64,000 nt of DNA from positions 62,001 through 126,000 of the forward strand of contig NZ_JAFBDB010000003.1 in assembly GCF_016908015.1 (NCBI RefSeq), in the 5' to 3' direction. Under the pieces are notes generated by a model. The model ran no database searches. It had not been told where the DNA came from and worked only from the letters and a program-made list of their open reading frames with translations. Below, in pieces: positions 1 to 8,888 of this stretch; the first letter of the stretch is position 1, and each line of letters opens with the position of its first letter. The stretch is from Clostridium pascui. GTDB lineage: Bacteria; Bacillota; Clostridia; Clostridiales; Clostridiaceae. Position numbers and translations under genes: made by a program.

Positions 1-608
1 GCACAGTTTTCTCCTATCGCCTTTTCCACATCACTTATCTTAGGAGGCTTCAGTTCAATTACAGGATGGGAAACTTCGACCATATAGTCTATTTCTGAAA
101 CATGTATGAAGGAATCTCCCATAGTTCTTGGCATTTGATCATTTACTTCAGCAATTATAGTTTTGGCACATTCTGCAGCAGGCTTTGTGTAATCATTGGA
201 AACTCCAAAGCTACAATACCCATGTTCATCTGGTGGACTTACTTGAATTAGAGCTACGTCTACAGGTAAATACCCTTGTTTAAACATCTTAGGCACTTCT
301 GAAAAGAAACAAGGCGTAAAGTCTCCCCTTCCTGATGATACCGCATCTCTAGTGGTTCCCCCTACAAATATGGAATTGTGTTTAAAATATTTTTCCATAC
401 CAGGTTGAGCATATTCGGCTTTACCCATGGCTACCATGTGTACAATTTCAACATTTTCATAACTTTCTTTGTTTGCCACCATTTCATTTATAAGTATCGA
501 TGGTTCTCCTACTGCGTGTCCAGTTACTAATCTATTCCCTGATTTGATTTTACTTACTGCTTCCTTTGCAGAAACAAGCTTACTATTATAAACTTCCTTC
601 CAACTCAC
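1..608 (-). CDS. abfT: 4-hydroxybutyrate CoA-transferase, N-terminal part (cut by window edge)
   Basis: Acetyl-CoA:4-hydroxybutyrate CoA-transferase of the Cat2/AbfT type. It activates 4-hydroxybutyrate to its CoA ester, the substrate of the dehydratase encoded upstream in the same operon. About 200 residues are readable. They begin SWKEVYNSKLVSAKEA and include GHAVGEP near residue 30 and SPPDEHGYCSFG near 130, typical of the first domain of this CoA-transferase family; the catalytic glutamate lies in the missing part. I chose GTG at 608 because an AAGGGGAG ribosome binding site sits about 9 bases upstream; GTG at 617 is a weaker option. The start overlaps the end of the preceding small gene by 23 bases, which suggests translational coupling. 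The family is sure; assignment to 4-hydroxybutyrate rather than another short acid rests on the neighbour abfD. Confidence 0.88.
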   Translation of the reverse strand, partial: MSWKEVYNSKLVSAKEAVSKIKSGNRLVTGHAVGEPSILINEMVANKESYENVEIVHMVAMGKAEYAQPGMEKYFKHNSIFVGGTTRDAVSSGRGDFTPCFFSEVPKMFKQGYLPVDVALIQVSPPDEHGYCSFGVSNDYTKPAAECAKTIIAEVNDQMPRTMGDSFIHVSEIDYMVEVSHPVIELKPPKISDVEKAIGENC

Positions 609-906
609 ACATACCACTCCCCTTAAAGAATGTTTCATAGATATCTTCTATGTCATTTTCAATACCCATATAATCTTTCTCACTTTTCATAAATAGCTTT
701 TTGTATTTAGCTTTTAAATTTTCATGATTTGCACAGCAACTTGTGCATCCACATAAAACTAACACTATATCATAAATAACATTTTCTTTCCCAAGCTCTA
801 TGTTGAATTTAGGATGCCTGTCTTTTAATTTTGAGACTATACTCCCTCTATCATACCTTGGATTACATCCTCCACAGTACTTTATCCCTATATTCAATCC
901 ACTCAC
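586..906 (-). CDS. small CGGCNPRYDR-motif protein of unknown function
   Basis: A 106-residue soluble protein with CGGCNPRYDR near the N-terminus and a second cysteine cluster, CGCTSCC, near residue 52. The paired Cys motifs suggest metal or Fe-S binding or a redox role. I recall similar short proteins beside anaerobic CoA-linked enzymes but cannot name a function. GTG at 906 overlaps the stop of the NifU-like gene. TTG at 897, giving MNIGIKYCGG, is an equally good start and is better spaced from AGGTGAG. It lies between a NifU-like scaffold gene and the CoA-transferase in the abfD operon. I infer, without direct evidence, that it helps assemble or protect the Fe-S cluster of AbfD. Confidence 0.75.
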   Translation of the reverse strand: MSGLNIGIKYCGGCNPRYDRGSIVSKLKDRHPKFNIELGKENVIYDIVLVLCGCTSCCANHENLKAKYKKLFMKSEKDYMGIENDIEDIYETFFKGSGMCELEGSL

Positions 907-1175
907 CTATTCAAAATCTTTCTTGCCATTTGGAGTAATTCTTCGCTAACTCCTTGTTCAACAACTACCTGCTTTATTTCAGGTATTTCTTCTTTAAGAC
1001 TTGATTCTATTACATCTTCTACAGTATATTTTGCAGAAGGGCATCCACTACATTGTCCAAGTAGCCTTATACTTACCACTCCATTTTTCACACTTAAAAG
1101 TTTTACATCTCCTGAATGACCTTGCATATAAGGTCGTATCTTTTCTTCGATGAATTTTTCTACTCTTTCAAACAT
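903..1175 (-). CDS. NifU C-terminal-domain-like Fe-S scaffold protein
   Basis: A 90-residue protein made almost only of a NifU C-terminal domain. Residues 1-35 carry the usual FIEEKIRPYMQGHSGDVKLL segment, followed by the cluster-binding CxxC in LLGQCSGCPSAKYTVEDVI. Such Nfu-type proteins bind a labile [4Fe-4S] cluster between two subunits and pass it to target enzymes. Its place 28 bp behind abfD suggests it serves the dehydratase, which carries a [4Fe-4S] cluster on an unusual three-Cys, one-His ligand set. A dedicated Nfu inside a 4-hydroxybutyrate operon is the notable point. Family call secure; client enzyme inferred from position. Confidence 0.88.
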   Translation of the reverse strand: MFERVEKFIEEKIRPYMQGHSGDVKLLSVKNGVVSIRLLGQCSGCPSAKYTVEDVIESSLKEEIPEIKQVVVEQGVSEELLQMARKILNR

Positions 1176-1203
1176 AATATCAACCCTTCCTTAATCTCAG
1201 TTT

Positions 1204-2658
1204 TTAGTCTTTTATTCTAGCAATAGCCTTTGCTAAAGCTTTTTTATGAGCTAAATTGCTTTGTCTTGCTATCATTATTCTTTGAGCCTGTGGTGACCCT
1301 GCACCATGCATGGATTCAGTTCTATATCCCACAGCTGCAGTTCCAAGCGTTAAGTTTTCTATAAGTCTTAATACTCTCATTCTATTTTCTAGTGGTACTG
1401 ATGATACACCCTTTAAGTATTTCTCTATATAATGTCCTACTTCTGGACTTCTATAATCCTTTTCTGATGGCATAGTAACCATTAGTCCACCAGCAATATC
1501 TTCTGCAAGTCTTGCTATTTCATATGGAAATCTAGTTACATTTTGCTTACATACATTAGCAAGTAATAAGTCTATTATATAATTTCCTGATTCAGTTTTG
1601 GTTCCTTCTGCAGAACAAGCTATTCCACAAGCATATAGTGTTTCATTTAAATGAGTCATTTCTATTAATTTATCTTTTACATGAGATGCCTTATGAGCTC
1701 CATTATAATCTGCAGCAAGAGCAGTTGCACCTATAAGCACATCACCAACACCAACTTTACATCCGCCATAACTTTGTCTGTGATATCCTGCAAATCTTTC
1801 AACAAGCATTCCTGCAAATTCAGTTTCTCCATTTAAGAATATTCTATCATTTGGTACAAATACGTTATCAAATATAGTTAAAGCTTCCACTCCACCATAT
1901 ACTTTATTTCCTACATCTATATCTGCTCCCTCTTCTAATTTTCTTGAGTCACAAGATTGTCTTCCTATTATCATTGTTATACCTTCTGCATCTGTAGGAA
2001 CTGCAAATGCTATAGCATAATCCTTGTCCTCTGGTCTCATAGCTATAGTTGGCATAACTAAAACTTCGTGGGAATTACATATTCCTGTCTGGTGAGCCTT
2101 TGCTCCTCTAACTACTACTCCATCAGGTCTTCTTTCAACCACTCTTAAATAAAGATCAGGATCTGCTTGTTTACTTGGTGATAACCCCCTATCCCCTTTA
2201 GGGTCTGTCATAGCCCCATCTACTGTTAAATCATTTTTTTGTGAATACTCAAGAAATTTTTTAAAGTTTTCATGATAATTTGTTCCATATTCTTTGTCTA
2301 TTTCAAAAGTTGTACTATATGTTGCATTAAAGGCGTCCATACCAACACATCTTTGGAAACAAGCTGCTGTCTTTTGTCCACAAAGTCTCTGCATTTTAAC
2401 TTTCTTAACTAAATCATCGGTACTGTGATGTATATGTGAAAATCTGTTTATCTTTTCTCCTGTCATATGTGATGTAGTTGTCATTAAATCCTCATATTCA
2501 GGTAACTGAGCTAATTCATATGTTGCTTTTACTGAGTTTAATGATGGACGAAGTACAGGATTATCTACTGGATTTTCCACCTTTTCTCCAAACATATAAA
2601 CATTTAAATTAAGCTTTCTTAAACTTTCTACATACTGTTCCCCTGTCATTAGTGACAT
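1204..2658 (-). CDS. abfD: 4-hydroxybutyryl-CoA dehydratase / vinylacetyl-CoA delta-isomerase
   Basis: Cytoplasmic homotetrameric FAD and [4Fe-4S] enzyme that dehydrates 4-hydroxybutyryl-CoA to crotonyl-CoA by a ketyl-radical route and isomerises vinylacetyl-CoA. The 484-residue length is normal. The known cluster ligands of the Clostridium aminobutyricum enzyme (Cys99, Cys103, His292, Cys299) appear one position later here: C100 and C104 in AACFQRC, and H293 and C300 in HRQSYGGC. ATG at 2658 is preceded by AAAGGGATGG. It is the first gene of an operon abfD, nfu-like, Cys-motif protein, abfT. A sigma-54 -24/-12 promoter lies at 2751-2766, so transcription should need an enhancer-binding activator; the gene for one is directly upstream. 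Confidence 0.97.
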   Translation of the reverse strand: MSLMTGEQYVESLRKLNLNVYMFGEKVENPVDNPVLRPSLNSVKATYELAQLPEYEDLMTTTSHMTGEKINRFSHIHHSTDDLVKKVKMQRLCGQKTAACFQRCVGMDAFNATYSTTFEIDKEYGTNYHENFKKFLEYSQKNDLTVDGAMTDPKGDRGLSPSKQADPDLYLRVVERRPDGVVVRGAKAHQTGICNSHEVLVMPTIAMRPEDKDYAIAFAVPTDAEGITMIIGRQSCDSRKLEEGADIDVGNKVYGGVEALTIFDNVFVPNDRIFLNGETEFAGMLVERFAGYHRQSYGGCKVGVGDVLIGATALAADYNGAHKASHVKDKLIEMTHLNETLYACGIACSAEGTKTESGNYIIDLLLANVCKQNVTRFPYEIARLAEDIAGGLMVTMPSEKDYRSPEVGHYIEKYLKGVSSVPLENRMRVLRLIENLTLGTAAVGYRTESMHGAGSPQAQRIMIARQSNLAHKKALAKAIARIKD

Positions 2659-2750
2659 CTTTAACCATCCCTTTCATAAATAAAATAATTCAAGTTATGC
2701 TTTTACGCATTACTAAGTTAAAAAATTAAATCTTTACACTTTATATATTA

Positions 2751-2766
2751 AGCAAGTAACATGCCA
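2751..2766 (-). promoter_or_regulatory. sigma-54 (-24/-12) promoter of the abfD operon
   Basis: Read on the minus strand the site is TGGCATG-TTAC-TTGCT. It matches the consensus TGGCACG-N4-TTGCW at every position except one (T for C at position 6), with exact GG-to-GC spacing. Transcription would begin near 2740, about 80 bases before the abfD ATG. The gene immediately upstream encodes a sigma-54 activator with an intact GAFTGA loop. Confidence 0.85.
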
Positions 2767-2863
2767 AAGTTTAATTAATAAATTATATATGACAAATAAT
2801 AATAGAAAATCATTTAAAACAGATAGTTTTATACCTATTTTATATAAAATATCAATTTCTAAA

Positions 2864-2903
2864 GGAAAAAGAATCGTTGCAAATTTACAACAATTCTTTT
2901 TCC
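2864..2903 (-). terminator. inverted repeat, probable terminator of the sigma-54 activator gene
   Basis: Two 16-base arms (2864-2879 and 2888-2903) pair with a single mismatch around an 8-base loop; their A/T-rich outer halves give a T-rich 3' side when read on the minus strand. It lies 71 bp behind the stop of the activator gene and ahead of the abfD promoter, so it can insulate the two. The same hairpin contains an activator-site candidate, so it may do both jobs. Confidence 0.6.
2875..2892. promoter_or_regulatory. candidate sigma-54 activator binding site, abfD-proximal
   Basis: Plus-strand reading is CGTTGC-AAATTT-ACAACA, an imperfect dyad with an A/T centre. Its near edge lies 109 bp upstream of the first base of the -24 box at 2766. 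A matching dyad lies at the same distance from the second sigma-54 promoter candidate (8889-8904). Assigned as an upstream activating site by similarity and spacing only. Confidence 0.55.
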
Positions 2904-2952
2904 TCTCATTGATATTTACTAAAAACGGTTTCACAACGAGCTATTTATTGAA

Positions 2953-2970
2953 TTTTGCAAAAACGCAACA
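2953..2970. promoter_or_regulatory. candidate sigma-54 activator binding site, abfD-distal
   Basis: Plus-strand reading is TTTTGC-AAAAAC-GCAACA, the same half-site and 6-base spacing as the site at 2875-2892 and 78 bp farther from the promoter. A further isolated half-site GCAACA follows at 2983-2988, inside the 3' end of the activator gene. Confidence 0.45.
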
Positions 2971-2974
2971 TGTT

Positions 2975-4351
2975 TTATTCTTGCAACATATACTTTTCTC
3001 CATACTTCTTACGCTTCCTTACTAAGGTTGATGCATCTATTCCTAAAGATCTTGCCGCATCTCTTACATTTCCATATCGTTCAAAAGCATTATTTATAAA
3101 TTTAAGTTCTATCTTTTCTATCACTTCTTTAAGATTTACATCTTCCTCACAATCTTTTAATTTTCCATCTAAAATCCCAAGTTTATTATGTATAGGAAGG
3201 TCACTTTCAAGTATTTTGTCAGAGCTACTCATTATTACTACTCTCTCCACTACATTTTTAAGCTCACGTACATTTCCCGGCCAGTTATATTCTGTAAAAC
3301 AATTCATCGCACATTTAGTAAAGCTTTTATTAAGTTCATATTTTTTATTTAAGCCTTTAAGAAAATGCTCAACAAGAGGACCTATATCACCTTTCCTATC
3401 CCTTAATGACGGAATAACTATAGGCACTACATTTAATCTATAATATAAATCCTGTCTAAAAATCTTTTTCACTACCATATCTTCAAGATTTCTATTAGTA
3501 GCTGCAATTACCCTAACATCTATTTTTATAGATTTTACTGAACCGATTCTCTCAACTTCTCTTTCTTGAAGTACTCTTAGAAGTTTTACTTGCATGTCTA
3601 AAGGAAGCTCACCTATCTCGTCCAAAAATATGGTTCCTCCATCCGATATCTCAAAAAGCCCCATCTTCCCTTCCTTATTTGCTCCTGTAAACGCACCCTT
3701 TTCATATCCAAAAAGTTCACTTTCGATTAAATTAGCAGGTATTGCCCCGCAGTTTATCTTTATAAATTGTTTCTTGCTTCTTTTGCTATTTTTATGTATG
3801 TATTTTGCTACTTCTTCCTTACCTGCTCCCGTTTCTCCTAAAAGCAGGACAGTAGTATCTACATTAGCTACTCTTTTGGCCATTCTGAGTGTATTTAACA
3901 TATTCTTATCTTCTGCTATGATATCTGTCGAGTTCAAAAGTTGACTTCTCATAGCTTCTATCTCCGAATGATACTTCTTAGATAGCTCTCTGTGCTTGGC
4001 CAACTGCTCATTAAGTTCATACAATTGAGTTACATCACGAACATTAGTAACTACCATAGTGATTTGCCCACTGTCATTAAATATAGGACTCCCAGAAACT
4101 AGAGCCTTCTTACCAGTTTTAAAAGATTGATTAATAGTTATAGACTTCTTAGTTTTAAGAACCTCTAAGGTTGCAGAGTTAGATATAACTCCATCTCTAA
4201 CAAGTTCTCTCATATTTTTACCCAGCATATCTTCTCTCTTTAGCCCCGTTATATTTTCATAAGCCCTATTTATTTTTATAGTATTTGCATCTGCATCAGT
4301 AATATATATACCATCATATGAAGATTCAATTACTGCATCAAAGTCTATCAC
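2975..4351 (-). CDS. sigma-54-dependent transcriptional activator (PAS / AAA+ / Fis-type HTH)
   Basis: A 458-residue enhancer-binding protein. A PAS domain covers about residues 1-110. The AAA+ sigma-54 interaction domain runs from about 140 to 370, with Walker A GETGAGK (172-178), the sigma-54 contact loop GAFTGA (219-224) and Walker B IFLDEIGE (about 241-248). A Fis-type helix-turn-helix closes the protein (about 415-452; GNVRDAARSLGIDASTL). There is no response-regulator receiver domain, so the PAS domain is the likely signal input. It lies alone between the lux-type operon and the abfD operon, both of which have -24/-12 promoter candidates and shared dyads. It is therefore the prime candidate to control both; the inducing signal is unknown. 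Confidence 0.93.
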   Translation of the reverse strand: MIDFDAVIESSYDGIYITDADANTIKINRAYENITGLKREDMLGKNMRELVRDGVISNSATLEVLKTKKSITINQSFKTGKKALVSGSPIFNDSGQITMVVTNVRDVTQLYELNEQLAKHRELSKKYHSEIEAMRSQLLNSTDIIAEDKNMLNTLRMAKRVANVDTTVLLLGETGAGKEEVAKYIHKNSKRSKKQFIKINCGAIPANLIESELFGYEKGAFTGANKEGKMGLFEISDGGTIFLDEIGELPLDMQVKLLRVLQEREVERIGSVKSIKIDVRVIAATNRNLEDMVVKKIFRQDLYYRLNVVPIVIPSLRDRKGDIGPLVEHFLKGLNKKYELNKSFTKCAMNCFTEYNWPGNVRELKNVVERVVIMSSSDKILESDLPIHNKLGILDGKLKDCEEDVNLKEVIEKIELKFINNAFERYGNVRDAARSLGIDASTLVRKRKKYGEKYMLQE

Positions 4352-4646
4352 AGGCCTACCCCCTAAATATATTTTTATATAAACTTATTACATTTTGATT
4401 ATCATTATTTATCACTTATATTCATAATCAAATTCCATTTTAAGTAATATTATACATTTAATTTAAGTTTCCTTCAATGCAAAATAAAAATGCAAAGGAC
4501 TTTTCAGAAGCCAATAGGTAGTACACAGTAAATATATATTTTCTAAAAAAAATATTTATAACTAATTACCGTTTACTAGTATAGGTTTCTAAAATTCTTT
4601 GCAATTCTTGAAAATTAAAATTTTTAAGAAAATCAATTCTAAATTT

Positions 4647-5951
4647 CTATAAGCTCTCCCCAAGGCTTAGTGAACACCATCTTAAAAGTTCATGTATCAC
4701 CATCATTCCATCCCATGGATAATCATATATGTTCATACTTCCTAATGCTATAACCCTATCTACTCCCCTCTGAGTAACTTCCTCTGTAAAACTCAATGCT
4801 TTATTTTTATCACTAAAAGCAATACCTATAGTTTGTATTTTAGAAGTTATCAAGTTTTTTATATCAAACACATCGGATACTTCCTTTAAAAATACAGTTC
4901 TATATCCTATGGGATCTTCAAGGGCTGTATTGTCATTTACAAGTATTGTGTAATTAAAGCATTTAGAGTTATAAATCATTTTATCTAAGCTTAATCCGTA
5001 TTCTCCTCTTTTATTTATTATTTTAGCTGCGGCTCCTTGATCTATATACTTTACTGGATACTTTCTGGATATTTTGTTGAACACTTTTACAAATCTATTA
5101 CATACCTCATCTAAAGATATAATACTCTTTTCTATGAAAACAACATGGGGTGATGAACAAGCCTTTTGATTAAATGTAATTATATCCATTACAAGTCTCT
5201 CAAGGTACTTTTCAAGTTCAATACTTTCTACAGCTTCCTTGTCCATTACTGCAAAAGAATACTTAGGTCCAAATACTATGTCCTTACAAGTCGTCTTTTG
5301 TGTAAGCTTTTTTACTGAATTTAGCGCTTCCTCTCCTCCCCAAAATATGCGCGCATCAGCCATAGAAGACATTGCATTATTTAGTTTTATATTATCACTT
5401 TTAAAATATACTATTGAAACAGCTTTCAGTAAGTCTTCCCCTTTATAATAAATTCCATTTAAATTTACTTGAACTTCTTTTAATGGCTTTAGAAGTCCTA
5501 AGGTTATGCTTATAAGTTCTTTAGGTACTCTGATTAAATTAGAATTTCTGCAAAGCAAAGATTGCACCAGAGAATATACTCCTAGAGTTCCAACATTTCC
5601 TGCAATCCAATGGCATATAAGTCCCCTTCTTTGTGCTTTCATATATTTTCCATTTCCAACATCCACAAAGGTATTTAAATAATCCTTATTTCCTATATTT
5701 AAATCAACCATTTTATTTATATTATTTTTCTTTAAGTAAAAAGTTAAAAATGCTACTCCTTCTTCTCTTAATAGTTCCCTATCTCTAGAGATTTTTTTGC
5801 TGTACTCATCTATTAAGCTTATTATTGCCTCTATAGGAAAATCTTTTATATCTTCTTGACCATTATCAAGTTTATTTTTTATCTCATTAAACTCCGTAAA
5901 ACATTCAGGGCTTTCATAAAATTCTCCACTTAAAGAATAGCATTCAATCAT
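4647..5951 (-). CDS. LuxC-type acyl-CoA/acyl-protein reductase
   Basis: A 434-residue member of the LuxC family, which uses NADPH to reduce an enzyme-bound fatty acyl thioester to the aldehyde. The conserved nucleophile is visible as C265 in ITFNQKACSSPHVV, and the Rossmann-type IAGNVGTLGVYSL segment lies near residue 117. The ATG overlaps the stop of the LuxE-like gene. It is the last gene of a four-gene operon with an acyl-protein synthetase, an acyl-CoA ligase and a carrier protein; no luciferase genes are present. The likely product is therefore an aldehyde used for something other than light. Family call strong, substrate unknown. Confidence 0.88.
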   Translation of the reverse strand: MIECYSLSGEFYESPECFTEFNEIKNKLDNGQEDIKDFPIEAIISLIDEYSKKISRDRELLREEGVAFLTFYLKKNNINKMVDLNIGNKDYLNTFVDVGNGKYMKAQRRGLICHWIAGNVGTLGVYSLVQSLLCRNSNLIRVPKELISITLGLLKPLKEVQVNLNGIYYKGEDLLKAVSIVYFKSDNIKLNNAMSSMADARIFWGGEEALNSVKKLTQKTTCKDIVFGPKYSFAVMDKEAVESIELEKYLERLVMDIITFNQKACSSPHVVFIEKSIISLDEVCNRFVKVFNKISRKYPVKYIDQGAAAKIINKRGEYGLSLDKMIYNSKCFNYTILVNDNTALEDPIGYRTVFLKEVSDVFDIKNLITSKIQTIGIAFSDKNKALSFTEEVTQRGVDRVIALGSMNIYDYPWDGMMVIHELLRWCSLSLGESL

Positions 5952-7059
5952 TTCCTACCTTCCCTTCAGCAAAAGTATCTCCACACCCTCTTACTTCAGA
6001 TTTTTCCACTCTAGATAAAAACTTAAAGTATTTACCCTTTCTTCCGCATTTACAATCATCTACTCCCATAAATATTCCTATATCCTCTGTAAGTATTGCT
6101 TGTGCAGGATAGCTCGTAGAAAGGGTGCTCATTACTTCAATAAGACCTATTTCACCTACTTTAACTTCATATAGAGTATTTAAATCTCTTATTATTATTT
6201 CCGCAAAATCCGGTACATGCTTATTCCCACATTCACAGTCTATAAATATTACCCCAAGTTGCTCTACCATCCCATAAAAATCAAGTACATCCCTATAATC
6301 CATATTTAGTATGTCACTACAACTTTTAGAAAACTCATCTTTAGACACTTTTTTTTGTTCAAGTTTCTTCCATCCACCACTATGCAAAAGTGTTGCCTTT
6401 GGAAAGTTAAAACTGATGTTGTTTTCTTTTAACCTACTTAAAAATTCTGTCCATACTATAAAGGTAAAGCCATATATAATAACTTCCTCATCTCCATAGA
6501 TTCTTTCAAATTCTTTTATTCTATCTAAGTTTATATTTAGTGTATCTTCATATTTATCCATTGCATATACTATCTTACTTGCAAAATTACTTATCCCTCT
6601 TACCGCTGCCCCCCTTGCTGTTAAATTAGAACTATTTTTATTTATATCTTCACTATCTATTATAAGTACAGGCCTTCTCTTTTCTCCCAGAAAATTTCTT
6701 AAAGTGGATATAAGGGCCTGAGTTTGTCTTATGGAAGTTTGCCTATCTATATATATTTTACTTGGTATACCTGTGGTTGTAGCACTTGATTCTAGTACTC
6801 TTATTATTTTTTCTTCATCGCAACTAAATAACTTAAATTGTTTAAACATATTCACAGGTATAAAAGGTATATCTTCTAATCTATTAAAATAATTTGTATC
6901 AAATCCTGCCTTATCATACATGCATCTTAAGTTTGGATTCTTCGTATTATTCTCTAACTGTTCTTTGAATATATCTATCAAAACTTGTTCTTTCTTACAT
7001 TGATTTTTATTGAATTGCTTATCGAATATAAGAGTTTCAATCAAGTTATCACTTTCCAT
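5944..7059 (-). CDS. LuxE-type acyl-protein synthetase
   Basis: About 371 residues of the LuxE family, which adenylates a fatty acid and carries it on a C-terminal cysteine before transfer to LuxC. The AMP-binding segment SSATTTGIPSKIY lies around residue 100, and a candidate acyl-accepting cysteine is seen in RGCGDT about 12 residues from the end. I prefer ATG at 7059 (MESDNLIE), which has GAGGTGG at good spacing; an in-frame GTG at 7086 has no clear ribosome binding site. Its 3' end overlaps the luxC-like start. Together with the ligase and carrier protein it suggests acyl channelling to the reductase. Confidence 0.85.
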   Translation of the reverse strand: MESDNLIETLIFDKQFNKNQCKKEQVLIDIFKEQLENNTKNPNLRCMYDKAGFDTNYFNRLEDIPFIPVNMFKQFKLFSCDEEKIIRVLESSATTTGIPSKIYIDRQTSIRQTQALISTLRNFLGEKRRPVLIIDSEDINKNSSNLTARGAAVRGISNFASKIVYAMDKYEDTLNINLDRIKEFERIYGDEEVIIYGFTFIVWTEFLSRLKENNISFNFPKATLLHSGGWKKLEQKKVSKDEFSKSCSDILNMDYRDVLDFYGMVEQLGVIFIDCECGNKHVPDFAEIIIRDLNTLYEVKVGEIGLIEVMSTLSTSYPAQAILTEDIGIFMGVDDCKCGRKGKYFKFLSRVEKSEVRGCGDTFAEGKVGND

Positions 7060-7135
7060 TTTAGTCACCACCTCTGCAATAACCACCTCTGAGGTTACTC
7101 CATTTTATTAAAAGGCCTCTGGCGATTCCACTTTA

Positions 7136-8602
7136 TTACAACTTATTAAAAAGAATTTTCCCAGAAGAATTCTTAGGAAGACTTGAAATAAACTTAATAT
7201 ATTTAGGTACTTTATATCTTGGCAGCTTATCCTTACAGTACGTCTGTATATCTGTAACTGTTATGCTACCCTTGCAGACTACTACTGCTTTTACAGCCTC
7301 TCCTAAGGTATCATCTTCCACCCCTATAACGACACATTCTAATACATCTTCAATTTCTAAAATTACATCTTCTATTTCCTTAGGACTTATTCTATTCCCC
7401 CCACTTTTTATTATATTTTTTTCTCTAGCTATAATATAAATATACCCGTCTTCATCTACAATTCCTAAATCTCCTGTATAAAGACAGCCGTTCTTTAACA
7501 CCTTATTCGTTTCTTCCTTATCATTGAAGTATCCCTTCATTATATTTTTTCCTCTAGCAACTATATGCCCTATTTCTCCTGGCTTAACCTCTTGCCCATA
7601 GTCATTTATTACCTTAAGCTCTGTCCCAGGTATTCCTTTTCCTATAGAGCCTAGTTTATGCTCTAAAAGATCCGGTGGAAGATACGAAAGCCTTGCTGTA
7701 GCTTCAGTTTGTCCATACATTATATAAATGTCTACTTCTTTTAGCATATTCATAAGCTCTTTTATAAATATATTCGGAAGCCTTCCCCCCGCTTGAGTAA
7801 TATATCTTAAAGAAGGAAACTCACCTTCTTTTATATTAGTCATTTTTAAAAGTATTTGAAAAGTACTTGGTACTCCTGCAAATCCTGTACATTTATACTT
7901 ATTTATATCATCTATAACTGTTTGAGGAAACATGAATTTATTGTTTATAACTAAACTTCCACAAACTCTAAAGTGAGTATGGAGCAGAGATGTTCCATAA
8001 CAATAGTAAAATGGGAGTACAACCTCTACTCTATCCTTACTAGTAAGGTTTAAATATTGTACTATTGAATTAGTATTATAAATCAAGTTATTGTGAGATA
8101 GCATAACTCCCTTAGGCTTTGCAGTTGACCCTGAGGTAAAAAGAATTACCGCAGTATCTTCCCCATCTATATTAGGCTGATCTTCCTCATTTAAATCATC
8201 TTTTATATTACTTTCATATGAAATGTATTCAATATCCTTTTCTGTATATACATTTATTAAATTTTTATTGATTTCCTTTATCTTATTTAAAAGCTTATAC
8301 TGTATAAAAATATCTGTTATAGACAGTTCATTTATTATATATTCTATATCTTCCAAAGATATAGAAGGATTTATTGGTATACATATTCGCCCACTTTTTA
8401 TCACTGAAAAATAACAAATTATAAAAAATATTGAATTTTCCGACATCAGGAGTACAGGCCCATTATTCTTGCTGGATTTTAGCATATAAGCTGTGTTTAA
8501 AACTTTTAAATATATACTTTTATAGGTTATTTCCTCTTTATCAATTACTGCTATACCTTCACTATCTTTAGCATACTGGAATATATAGTCAGTAAAGGTC
8601 AT
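7136..8602 (-). CDS. acyl-CoA synthetase / AMP-dependent ligase
   Basis: A 488-residue class I adenylate-forming enzyme. The P-loop-like motif AVILFTSGSTAKPKGV lies near residue 150, the GQTEAT segment near 300, YTGDLG near 375, and the C-terminal catalytic lysine region KNSSGKILFNKL at the very end. It should activate a carboxylic acid to an acyl-AMP and load it onto CoA or onto the carrier protein encoded immediately upstream, whose stop its ATG overlaps by 4 bases. This coupling favours the carrier protein as acceptor. Substrate cannot be read from sequence. Confidence 0.88.
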   Translation of the reverse strand: MTFTDYIFQYAKDSEGIAVIDKEEITYKSIYLKVLNTAYMLKSSKNNGPVLLMSENSIFFIICYFSVIKSGRICIPINPSISLEDIEYIINELSITDIFIQYKLLNKIKEINKNLINVYTEKDIEYISYESNIKDDLNEEDQPNIDGEDTAVILFTSGSTAKPKGVMLSHNNLIYNTNSIVQYLNLTSKDRVEVVLPFYYCYGTSLLHTHFRVCGSLVINNKFMFPQTVIDDINKYKCTGFAGVPSTFQILLKMTNIKEGEFPSLRYITQAGGRLPNIFIKELMNMLKEVDIYIMYGQTEATARLSYLPPDLLEHKLGSIGKGIPGTELKVINDYGQEVKPGEIGHIVARGKNIMKGYFNDKEETNKVLKNGCLYTGDLGIVDEDGYIYIIAREKNIIKSGGNRISPKEIEDVILEIEDVLECVVIGVEDDTLGEAVKAVVVCKGSITVTDIQTYCKDKLPRYKVPKYIKFISSLPKNSSGKILFNKL

Positions 8603-8841
8603 ATCTCAACACCATACTTCTTAACTATCTTTTTTATATCTCTGATAGTGTACATTCTAGATGCATCTAAAACATCTATGGATAATCCAAACTTTTCTTC
8701 AAGCCCTGTTACAAGTTCAACTTGAGCTAATGAATCCCATGACTCAATTTCATCCGGACCTAAATCATCGCTTAACTCTGATTTATCCTTAATATTAAAT
8801 ACATCACATATTAAATCATTTAACTTATCTAAATTTGTCAT
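8599..8841 (-). CDS. acyl carrier protein
   Basis: An 80-residue carrier protein. The phosphopantetheine attachment serine is S37 in EIESWDSLAQVELV, followed by the usual acidic recognition helix. It is a stand-alone carrier that heads the operon with the ligase, LuxE-like and LuxC-like genes, so it is probably dedicated to that pathway and not the housekeeping AcpP. AGGGGGA precedes the ATG at 8841. A sigma-54 promoter candidate lies 48 bp upstream of the ATG. Confidence 0.92.
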   Translation of the reverse strand: MTNLDKLNDLICDVFNIKDKSELSDDLGPDEIESWDSLAQVELVTGLEEKFGLSIDVLDASRMYTIRDIKKIVKKYGVEI

Positions 8842-8888
8842 AATAAATTCCCCCTAAAATAAATATTAATAATCTTACTAATTAAACA

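Noticed and set aside
2734-3025. Short open frames on both strands over the abfD promoter region
   Set aside because: Low-complexity, no ribosome binding sites, and they cover promoter and hairpin elements.
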